From contig CAYPNF010000108.1 of the NCBI GenBank assembly GCA_964411985.1, forward strand, positions 1-11,582: a stretch of 11,582 bases of DNA, in the 5' to 3' direction. Numbering within the stretch: position 1 is the stretch's first letter; each line of letters starts with the position of its first letter. The position numbers and the translations under genes are program-made. Positions 1 through 7,300 of the stretch are shown piece after piece. The notes below the pieces were generated by a model, which did not search any database, was not told the DNA's origin, and was given only the letters and a program-made list of their open reading frames with translations. The DNA comes from CAYPNF01 sp964411985 (GTDB lineage Bacteria; Verrucomicrobiota; Verrucomicrobiia; Limisphaerales; J093).

Positions 1-42
1 CTGACGGCTCTGCTCTCTCTGCTGCCTCCTGTTCAACTGCAT
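1..42 (-). CDS. possible 5' end of a further operon gene (partial, unidentified)
   Basis: On the minus strand an ATG at 42-40 opens 8 bases after the stop of the squalene synthase-like gene and stays open for 14 codons to the window edge. The peptide begins MQLNRRQQREQ, which I do not recognise. There is no Shine-Dalgarno sequence in front of this ATG. A perfect AGGAGG lies inside the stretch (complement of 25-30), but no start codon follows it within the window. The close spacing fits a fourth operon gene, but 14 codons cannot establish that a gene exists. Triterpenoid genes often cluster, so an isoprenoid-pathway gene would be a natural guess; nothing visible supports it. Confidence 0.2.
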   Translation of the reverse strand, partial: MQLNRRQQREQSRQ

Positions 43-50
43 GGACACGG

Positions 51-1097
51 TTAAGCTGTGACAGCTCTCGCTTTTTCCGGAAGCCGGGTCCAGGCGGAAC
101 GGAACGGGTACAGGAAGACCGAGCTGATGATCAGGGAACGAACCTCCGCTCTCGAAATCTTCACACGTTGGTTGGCGTCCAGGACGTTGGCATGGCGCAA
201 TCTGGCCAAAGTCCGCAGGCCGATCAGGACGGGCCAGGCACAAGCCAACCGTACGCGCACCTGGTCGCTGGGAAGGCTGCAGGTGTAGAGCCAGCCGTCG
301 TCCAGCAACCGGTTTGCGTGGCCCAAGTGGCGATCGTAGACGTTACGCAATCGTCCAATGTTCGAGGGGTTCAGCAGGGCCTCGGGTTCCAGGCCTTGCT
401 GCAGCAGTTCCGGTCCTGGCAGGTAGCACCGGCCTTGGCGAAGGTCCTTGGGGAGGTCGCGGAGAATGTTGACCAGCTGGAGACCTTTCCCGAAGCGAAT
501 GCCTTGCTCCAGGAGCCTTGCCTCATCCACCAGACGGTTAGGGAAGAGGTTGGCGCGACAGATGCGGGTCCAGAATTCACCCACACAGCCGGCGACCCGG
601 TAGGTGTAGTCGTCAAGTTCCTCTGCGGAGTTCAAGGCCACGATTTGGCTTTCGGTTGCGGCACCGAAACGCTCGAGGTCCAGTTGCTGTCCAGTCGTGA
701 TCGTGGAGAGAACCCTGCGGATATGCTCGCGGTCGGTGAGGGAGCAGTGATCCAGCAAGCCCAGGGCTGCTTCGATTTGCGTGAGCAGATACCTTTCCGC
801 ATGGGAGCCCGCATGGGCTGACGTAGCTTCGGGGGTGGCGCAAAAAACGGAGAGATCGATCGGGTCCGAGGAGAGTCCGAGGATGCGGCTGCGGAGACTC
901 TCGAGAGTGGCGAGCCGGCTGGGGACGGGCACGATTTCAGTGTCGGCCACGGTGTCAGTGGCCCTGGCCAGGAGATAGGCGAGACCGATCTGCGGCCTCA
1001 CACCTTGGGGGAGAATCCGGAGAGTGAGATAAAACGAGCGCGAGACCTGTTTGAGGAGGTCGTTTAATAGCGGTGAATCACCCCAAGCTTCGGCCAT
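51..1097 (-). CDS. squalene/phytoene synthase family protein
   Basis: This is a 348-residue member of the trans-isoprenyl diphosphate synthase head-to-head family, which condenses two prenyl diphosphates (two farnesyl-PP to squalene, or two geranylgeranyl-PP to phytoene). Family landmarks are intact: SRSF at residues 19-22, the first Asp-rich motif DTVAD (D48, D52), the YRVAGCVGEFW signature at 166-176, and the second Asp-rich motif in NILRDLPKDLRQGRCYLP (D214, D218), which bind Mg-diphosphate. Length is normal, and I see no C-terminal membrane anchor. Squalene for hopanoids or sterols seems likelier than phytoene, because no carotenoid gene is visible, but the sequence does not decide this. 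I chose the ATG at 1097, which begins 11 bases after the argH stop. A TTG at 1163 would add 22 unconserved residues overlapping argH. Neither start has a clear Shine-Dalgarno sequence, so translational coupling to argH is likely. Confidence 0.9.
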   Translation of the reverse strand: MAEAWGDSPLLNDLLKQVSRSFYLTLRILPQGVRPQIGLAYLLARATDTVADTEIVPVPSRLATLESLRSRILGLSSDPIDLSVFCATPEATSAHAGSHAERYLLTQIEAALGLLDHCSLTDREHIRRVLSTITTGQQLDLERFGAATESQIVALNSAEELDDYTYRVAGCVGEFWTRICRANLFPNRLVDEARLLEQGIRFGKGLQLVNILRDLPKDLRQGRCYLPGPELLQQGLEPEALLNPSNIGRLRNVYDRHLGHANRLLDDGWLYTCSLPSDQVRVRLACAWPVLIGLRTLARLRHANVLDANQRVKISRAEVRSLIISSVFLYPFRSAWTRLPEKARAVTA

Positions 1098-1108
1098 GGC
1101 GGAAGTCG

Positions 1109-2542
1109 TTAGCTGCGCCGGGAGTTTCGGGTCCGCGCGCGAGGGGAGAGGGCGGTTTGCCAACGCGCCAACTGCTTTTGGACCTCCTTGCGGCCGGGGG
1201 CTCCGGTGAGCTTGCGTTTCGACATGGCATGCTGCAGGTCGAATACCGCCAGGGCGTCGCGAGCGAAAGTGGGATCGATGCCCTGCAGTTCCGCGAGGCT
1301 GAGTTCATTCAGGGCTTTTCCCTGCTTCTCCGCCAGCGCAACCACGGCTCCGACGACGTGATGTGCATTCCGGAAAGGCATGCCTTTCAAGACCAAATAG
1401 TCGGCCAAATCGGTGGCGAACAAGGCTGGATCCGCAGCGGCTTTGGCGCAGGCGGTCGCGTTTACCGAGGTGTTCCGCAGCATGGCGGCGACAATCCGCA
1501 CCGTGGTCCGGACGGTATCGGCTGAGTCAAACAGGCGTTCCTTGTCCTCTTGCAGGTCGCGGTTGTAGGTCATGGGGAGGCCTTTCAGCAGCGTCAGCAG
1601 GGCGACCAGGTTGCCAATGACTCTGGCTGATTTGCCGCGGGTGAGTTCGGCGATGTCCGGGTTCTTCTTCTGGGGCATCAGCGAGGACCCGGTCGTGTAG
1701 GCGTCGGCGATCCGGATGTAGTTGAACTCCGAACTGGCCCAGAGGATGAGGTCTTCCGCTAACCGCGACAGATGCACTGCGAGCAATGCCGCCGTCGCTC
1801 CGAATTCGACCAGGAAATCCCGATCGCTGACCGCGTCCATGGAGTTCTGGCTCACTTGCGGGCGTCCGGTGGCGTCGACAAAGCCGAGGAGCTTGGCGGT
1901 GAATTCGCGGTCGATGGGGAGTGTTGATCCGGCGATGGCCCCGCTGCCGAGGGGGCACACCTTGGTGCGCTTGGCACAGTCCGCCAAGCGGCCGCAATCG
2001 CGTTCGAGCATTTCGGTGTAAGCGAGCAGATGATGAGCGAACCAGACCGGTTGCGCGCGCTGGAGATGGGTGTAACCCGGGATGATCACTTCAGAATTCT
2101 TTGCCCCCAACTCCACCAGGGCCGATTGTAGGCCACGTAGCTCGCCTTGGAGTGCAGCGATTTCATCCAGCAACCATAGGCGCATGTCGACGGCCACCTG
2201 GTCGTTCCGGGAGCGGGCCGTGTGAAGCTTGGCCCCGGCTGGCTCGCGCCGGGTGAGCTCCGCCTCGATGTTCATGTGTACATCCTCGAGGGCCTCCTGC
2301 CAGCGAAACTTTCCTGACTCGATGTCCGTAGCAATGCCCTTCAAGCCGCGCCGGATGGCAGCGAGGTCTTTGGAACGGATCAACCCCACCTTGGCAAGCA
2401 TGGTGGCGTGGGCGATTGAGGCTAGAATATCCTGACGCCAGAGGCGCCTGTCGAAGGAGATGGACTCAGTGAATCGGGCAACGTCTTCACCGGGGCCTCC
2501 GGTGAAGCGACCGCTTCGGGCGAGGATGGAGTTTTTCTTCAT
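1109..2542 (-). CDS. argH: argininosuccinate lyase
   Basis: Argininosuccinate lyase cleaves argininosuccinate to arginine and fumarate in the cytoplasm, the last step of arginine synthesis. The 477-residue protein belongs to the fumarase/aspartase superfamily and forms homotetramers in its family. Visible motifs in order are GRF near the N terminus, SIAHATML (42-49), EDVHMNIE (86-93), TARSRNDQVAVDMRL (108-122), PGYTHLQRAQP with the catalytic His159, and the superfamily signature GSSLMPQKKNPD (285-296) with the catalytic-loop serine. Family length is about 460-470, so this is full length. I prefer the ATG at 2542 because family homology begins a few residues later. A TTG at 2596 would add 18 residues and overlap the upstream stop codon by four bases (TTGA). 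The gene sits between a pilus ATPase and a squalene synthase, not with other arg genes. Confidence 0.97.
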   Translation of the reverse strand: MKKNSILARSGRFTGGPGEDVARFTESISFDRRLWRQDILASIAHATMLAKVGLIRSKDLAAIRRGLKGIATDIESGKFRWQEALEDVHMNIEAELTRREPAGAKLHTARSRNDQVAVDMRLWLLDEIAALQGELRGLQSALVELGAKNSEVIIPGYTHLQRAQPVWFAHHLLAYTEMLERDCGRLADCAKRTKVCPLGSGAIAGSTLPIDREFTAKLLGFVDATGRPQVSQNSMDAVSDRDFLVEFGATAALLAVHLSRLAEDLILWASSEFNYIRIADAYTTGSSLMPQKKNPDIAELTRGKSARVIGNLVALLTLLKGLPMTYNRDLQEDKERLFDSADTVRTTVRIVAAMLRNTSVNATACAKAAADPALFATDLADYLVLKGMPFRNAHHVVGAVVALAEKQGKALNELSLAELQGIDPTFARDALAVFDLQHAMSKRKLTGAPGRKEVQKQLARWQTALSPRARTRNSRRS

Positions 2543-2592
2543 GCGAGTGCGCTCAAGGCAATCCCCATCATGGAGAGGGAACGCACTGCCTG

Positions 2593-3810
2593 TCAATCGG
2601 GTCCGTCCGTGGTCAGTTTCTTGATAAGAGCGCTCAGGCCGCCTTCGACGGGTTCGATGTCAATCGCACTCTTCGGCCCGGCCTTCGCGGGCTTCGGCAA
2701 CGCGTCGGTGGATTTGGGGGTGGAGACCGCCGTACGCGCAGGGAGAGGGGGGAGGACCTTGCCTGTTGGCCGCCCGACTTCTTCGGCTTCTTCCGCCGCC
2801 GGAAGATCGGATGCGCCGGGTATGTTCCATTGGGATTTGCTGTCCAACCACTTCTGGTAGCGCGTGAAGGTCCACATCCCGTTCTCGGCCCCCGTCTCCA
2901 TCTGAGAGATGATTTTGAAAAACTCCCCTTGCCGGATGAAGTGCTTTACGGGGTGGGTGGGCATCAGGATTTCGCAGACCGGCACCCGGATCTTCAGGTC
3001 TGGCCGATAGTGAAGCCGTTGGCAAACGACTGCCTGAAGGCAATCCGCCAAGGCAGCTTTCATCCCGTGCTGAATCTCCGGCGGGAAGGCCAGGACCACG
3101 CGTTGGAGTGCTTCCGCCGCGGATCCGGAATGCACGGTGGCAAACACCAGATGCCCAGTCTCGGCCGCCTGCAGGGTGAGCCGGATGGTTTCCGGTTCCC
3201 GCATCTCGCCCACCATGAGGACGTCCGGATCTTCCCGCAGTGCGTCGAGCAAGCCGCGCTCAAAGGAGGGGGTGTCGCGTCCGACTTCCCGTTGCCGGAT
3301 GAACGAATGCTTCGGGGTGAAGACGTACTCGACCGGGCTTTCCAAGGTGACTATGTGGCGAACCTCGCTCAGGTTGATCTCCTGGATCAGCGCTGCCAGG
3401 GTCGTGGATTTGCCACAGCCGGTGGGACCGCTGACCAGCACCAAGCCGTTCGGGAGCGTGGTGAGCTTTCTGAGGTCCGGATGGAGATTCAGCCGTTCGA
3501 GGGTCGCCTGAAAAGATGTCAGTAAGCGGATCGCAAAGCCAACCCCACGAGTGGTGTGAAGGATGTTCAGGCGGCAGCGGATCCCGCCGAGGTTTCGCGA
3601 GGTGTCGAAGGAACGCTGTTCCAGGAAGAAGGGCCAGTGGGTTTCCCCAAGGATCGCTTGCGCCTCCTCCAGCAAGAATTCGGGAGAGAGGGGCTCGCCA
3701 AAGGGGCGCAACGTGCCGTCAATGCGCATCGCAGGAGGAAGGCTTGCCTCCAGGTGCAGGTCGCTGGCCCCGGCTTCCCGGGCTTGAAGGATAAGTTTCT
3801 TTAGGCTCAC
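2593..3810 (-). CDS. PilT/PilU-like type IV pilus retraction ATPase
   Basis: This is a 405-residue secretion-superfamily ATPase of the PilT/PilU type, expected as a cytoplasmic hexamer that powers pilus disassembly at the inner membrane. The N-terminal PAS-like region begins with GASDLHLEASLPPAMRIDG (14-32), typical of PilT. Walker A is GPTGCGKST (128-136), Walker B is DPDVLMVGEM (195-204, with E202), and the His box is TGHLVFATVHS (218-228). The C-terminal MxTGxxxGMWTF element (304-315) matches the PilT tail. Oddities: the Asp box reads LESPVEY (156-162) where PilT normally has EDPIEY; the AIRNLIRE region is degenerate (HPVKHFIRQG, 286-295); and residues 330-390 are a Pro/Ala/Lys/Glu-rich extension ending in a short predicted helix. 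The GTG start has GAGG seven bases upstream. No other pilus gene is in the window, so it may act as a PilU-like accessory motor. Confidence 0.9.
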   Translation of the reverse strand: MSLKKLILQAREAGASDLHLEASLPPAMRIDGTLRPFGEPLSPEFLLEEAQAILGETHWPFFLEQRSFDTSRNLGGIRCRLNILHTTRGVGFAIRLLTSFQATLERLNLHPDLRKLTTLPNGLVLVSGPTGCGKSTTLAALIQEINLSEVRHIVTLESPVEYVFTPKHSFIRQREVGRDTPSFERGLLDALREDPDVLMVGEMREPETIRLTLQAAETGHLVFATVHSGSAAEALQRVVLAFPPEIQHGMKAALADCLQAVVCQRLHYRPDLKIRVPVCEILMPTHPVKHFIRQGEFFKIISQMETGAENGMWTFTRYQKWLDSKSQWNIPGASDLPAAEEAEEVGRPTGKVLPPLPARTAVSTPKSTDALPKPAKAGPKSAIDIEPVEGGLSALIKKLTTDGPD

Positions 3811-3817
3811 AGCTTAG

Positions 3818-3821
3818 CCTC
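3818..3821 (-). promoter_or_regulatory. ribosome binding site for the PilT-like gene
   Basis: GAGG on the minus strand lies seven bases before the GTG at 3810. It supports the GTG as the true start, since no ATG with a comparable site lies nearby. Confidence 0.55.
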
Positions 3822-3832
3822 AAGGGTTGGGA

Positions 3833-3845
3833 GATCTAGGAGATC
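3833..3845. repeat. inverted repeat GATCT-AGG-AGATC
   Basis: A perfect 5-base inverted repeat with a 3-base spacer lies 23-35 bases upstream of the PilT-like GTG start. The position would suit an operator or a leader hairpin. It is short, and I see no matching promoter hexamers, so function is unproven. Confidence 0.35.
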
Positions 3846-3866
3846 ACAGATTGTTTTGGCAGCCTG

Positions 3867-3882
3867 CCGATCGGAAAATCGG
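3867..3882. repeat. inverted repeat CCGAT-N6-ATCGG
   Basis: A perfect 5-base stem with a CGGAAA loop, extendable by a G-T pair in the plus-strand RNA. It lies in the spacer between the cupin stop and the PilT-like gene, the second of three inverted repeats within 80 bases. Confidence 0.35.
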
Positions 3883-3891
3883 TCATGCTAA

Positions 3892-3911
3892 TCGAACCCC
3901 TCGGAGTTCGA
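3892..3911 (-). terminator. weak hairpin after the cupin gene, TCGAAC-N8-GTTCGA
   Basis: A perfect 6-base inverted repeat with an 8-base loop lies about 10 bases beyond the cupin stop codon in the direction of its transcription. It could help end the cupin transcript. There is no run of T after it (TTAGC follows), so it is not a classical intrinsic terminator. Confidence 0.3.
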
Positions 3912-3920
3912 AAAGTTGCG

Positions 3921-4199
3921 TCAACCGAACCGGTAATGTTTACGAACTGGGGCCGTGACGGTCCAGAGGCAGGAGAGACCCTTTGGAAAGACCACGAGGT
4001 CGCCCTTGCCGAAGGAGACGCTTTCGCCTTCAGCCTCCACGGTCACCTGTCCTTCGAGCAGAAGACAGGTCTCTTGCTCACTGTAGGTCCAATCAAAGGT
4101 GGATGGTTCACAAGTCCAGATGGGCCAGGAGAAAACACCGAGTGTCTTGAGTTCTTCCTCAGTCGGTTTGCGAACGCAGATGCGCATGGGTCCATTCAT
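3921..4199 (-). CDS. small single-domain cupin (DUF861/Cupin_3 type)
   Basis: This 92-residue protein is one cupin barrel of the DUF861 type and resembles the small Thermotoga maritima cupin TM1112 as I recall it. Visible family marks are WPIWTCEPSTFDW (25-37), the EQETCLLLEGQVTV strand pair (41-54), GKGDLVVFPKGLSCLW (64-79), and the terminal RKHYRFG. The HxH...E metal motif of classical cupins is absent, as in this subfamily, so I cannot assign a reaction. The fold is also used by ureidoglycine aminohydrolase and EutQ, but no purine or ethanolamine genes are nearby. The ATG at 4199 starts divergently from the large secreted protein; a second ATG lies four codons in. It appears monocistronic, with 110 bases to the PilT-like gene. 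Function is unknown; a small-molecule binding or isomerase role is possible. Confidence 0.88.
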   Translation of the reverse strand: MNGPMRICVRKPTEEELKTLGVFSWPIWTCEPSTFDWTYSEQETCLLLEGQVTVEAEGESVSFGKGDLVVFPKGLSCLWTVTAPVRKHYRFG

Positions 4200-4314
4200 A
4201 GCAAAGAACGCCTGAGTTGGATACCAGCAATTCTTGTGTCCCTTACGCGGCCGCCGCTTTCGCCCTCGCTTCGCTTGCTACCTTGCTCCTGGATCAGGTA
4301 GCCTGCCTCTCACC

Positions 4315-7300
4315 ATGTTCACCGTACACATGCCGCTTCCGTCTCGGGGTCTCCGGGGTTCCCGGGCTCTGGCTCGGGTGGCCGCCTGTTTTCTGGCTGT
4401 TTTGCTCTCGGTCCGGGCCGCCGTTGTGATCAACGAGATCCACTACGCTCCGGACGTGAAGACCCAACATGTCCAGTTCATCGAGCTCTACAACTCCGGC
4501 ACCAACAGCGTTGATCTCACCGGCTGGGCGTTCACTTCCGGCGTGCGGTTTGCCTTTCCTACGGCCACCCGCATCGAGCCGGGAGCCTACCTCCTCGTTG
4601 CGGAGGACCCGGCCTCCCTCCAGTCCAAGTATCATGTTACCGCCTTGGGGCCTTGGGAGGGTACCCTCAGCAAACAGGCGGACCGGGTGGTGCTGGCCAA
4701 CGGAGCTGGAGAGGTGGAGGATGCCGTGGACTACCAGCTCGGCTTTCCCTGGCCAACGGTGGGGGATCCGCCGGGGTACTCGATCGAACTGCTCAACCCG
4801 CAACTCGACAACAACTTGGGTGGGAGCTGGCGTGCTTCGGTGACCGGAGGAGCTGCGCCGCAGGGCACCGTCCTGATCGCAAGCGGGTCCGAGTGGCGGT
4901 ACCTGAAGGGAACTGCCGAAGCCTCCTCGCCCACAACCGCCTGGAGGGAGCCGACGTTCAACGACGCCGCCTGGGGCGTGGGTCTGGCGCCTGTGGGTTA
5001 TGACTCGCAGGTGACCATGCGGACACCTTTGAGCGATATGCCGGGCAACTTCATCTCGTTCTTCCTGCGCCGCACCTTCGTGGTCGAGAACCCTGCCACC
5101 ATCACCGCTTTGACACTCGAAGCGCTGTACGACGATGGATTCAAGCTTTGGATCAACGGGTCCAACGTGCTGAACGTCGCGCTGCCGGCCGGAGAGGTCC
5201 CCTATTCCGACGCGGCCCAGGGTTCGGCCCGGGAGTCGAACGCTTACGACACCTTCGCCATCGACACTCCGTCGTCGCTGTTGCGCAAGGGCACCAACAT
5301 CATCGCGGTACAGGTACACAACATCCTTTTGAGCGGCAGCAGCGATTGCTTTTTTGACGGTCGACTGACCGCCCAGAGCGGACCGACAGGCCGGGGGCCG
5401 ACGCCAGGACGGCTGAACTCGGTGTATGCCGTGATGGTACCGCCGCAGATCCGGCAGGTGGAGCACAGCCCTCAGCAGCCCGCGTCGGGCGTGCCCGTCC
5501 AGATTACGGCCCGGGTGACTCATCCCGAAGGAGTGGCGGGCGTGCACCTTCTCTATCAAGTGGTGGATCCAGGGAACTACATCGAAATCACCGATCCAGC
5601 CTATACCACATCCTGGACCGCAGTACCCATGAACGACGCGGGCACCGCGGGCGACGCCTTGGCCGGGGACCACATCTATAGCGCGACGCTCCCCAAGGAC
5701 CTGCAGGTGCATCGCCGGTTAGTGCGTTACCGGATTGAGGCGGAGAGCACCGCAGGTCTGTCGGTCACCGTGCCGTACGCGGACGATCCCGAGCCGAACT
5801 TCGCCTATTACGTGTACAATGGTGTCCCGGCGTGGACCGGTGCCGTCAAGCCCGGGGCGGCGGGTACCCTTGGACAGACCGTTACCGTGCCCGCCAGCGA
5901 AATGAATCGGCTCCCGGTGTTTCAGCTGATCGCCAAGAAGCAGGCCGTGGAGGAATCCACGTGGTTCTCCCGTTACGGCGGCGATGCCTATCCCTGGGTG
6001 GGAACACTGGTGTACGACGGACACGTTTACGACCACATCCACTACCGGGCGCGAGGCGGAGTCTGGCGGTATTCCATGTGCAAGAACATGTGGAAATTCG
6101 ACTTCAACCGGGGGCACGATCTCCAGGTGCGGGACAACTGGGGCCGCAAGTACAGTGCCAAGTGGACGAAGCTGAACTTGGGGGCCGCGATCCAGCAGGG
6201 GGACTACAACCACCGTGGCGAACAGGGAATGTTTGAAAGCGTGGGATTCCGGCTTTTCAATCTTGCGGGCGTGCCGACCTGCAACACCACGTTCGCCCAG
6301 TTCCGGGTGGTGGATGCCCCCCAGGAGGTGGATTCCGCCTCGCAGTACGAGGGGGATTTCTGGGGGCTCTACCTCGCTGTGGAACAGGAGGACGGGCGGT
6401 TTCTCGACGAGCACGGCCTACCCGACGCCAACTTCTACAAGATGGAGGGCGGCACGGGCGAGCTCAACAACATAGGCCCCTACGGGCCCACCGACAAATC
6501 CGATTTGAACCGCTTCATGGCGGGCTTGAATGGATCGTCCACGGAAGCCTGGTGGCGCACCAACTGGCACCTCCCCAATGGCTACAGCTATCAAGCCATC
6601 GTTCAGGCCATCCACCACTTCGACATCGCCGCCGGTAAGAACTACTTCTATTATCGAGATCCCCGAACCGGGCTATGGACCGTTCACGCGTGGGACCTCG
6701 ACTTGACGTGGGCGGAGAACATGTACGATGCCGGTGGCTATGGAGGTGAGGTCTTCAAGAGCTACGCGCTGGCCAAACCCGCGCTCAAACTCGAATTCAG
6801 GAATCGTGTGCGTGAGATCCGTGATCTGTTGTTTAATGAGGACCAGGCCTGGCAGTTGATCGATGAATATGCCGGCCGCCTTCGCGGGCCCACCAACGCC
6901 CCGAGCATCCTGGACGCCGACCGTTCCCAGTGGGACTACAACCCGAAGATGATCGACCCTGCCTACTGCGACAACCCCTCCTCCAAAGCTGGCCAGGGTC
7001 GTTACTATCGCTGGCCCAACGAACCGACCGTGAGCAAGGATTTCAACGGCTGCGTCCAGCTGATGAAGAATTACGTCCGCTTCCGCAGCACCAACCCCGC
7101 CGCGCAAGGCTCCCCTTTGGATCAGTTGTCGGCTGACACCCTGATTCCCAGCACGCCGGTGGTTCAGTATTCCGGGTCGACGAACTTCGCGGTGAACCGC
7201 CTCGGTTTTCGCTGTTCAGCCTTCAGTGGCACAGGCGGCTTTGCCCTGCTCAGCTGGCGCATCGGCGAAATCACCCGACCGATGGATCCGAGTTGGACGG

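Noticed and set aside
25..30. Strong AGGAGG on the minus strand
   Set aside because: No start codon follows within 24 bases before the window ends, so it cannot be assigned to a gene.
168..821. Plus-strand open frame opposite the squalene synthase-like gene
   Set aside because: The opposite strand encodes a clear enzyme with intact motifs; this frame has none.
2830..3525. Plus-strand open frame of 231 codons opposite the PilT-like gene
   Set aside because: It lies antisense to conserved Walker motifs and has no family resemblance.
3892..3911. GTTCGA motif reminiscent of a tRNA T-loop
   Set aside because: No T-stem pairing, anticodon arm or acceptor stem can be formed around it, so it is only a short inverted repeat.
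4200..4314. Promoter between the divergent cupin and CotH genes
   Set aside because: A promoter must be near here for both genes, but I found no convincing hexamer pair on either strand and will not place one.
4294..5712. Long open frame on the minus strand opposite the CotH gene (472 codons)
   Set aside because: It is a mirror of the GC-rich coding strand, has no recognisable domain, and is rich in Arg/Gly/His/Pro as expected for an antisense shadow.
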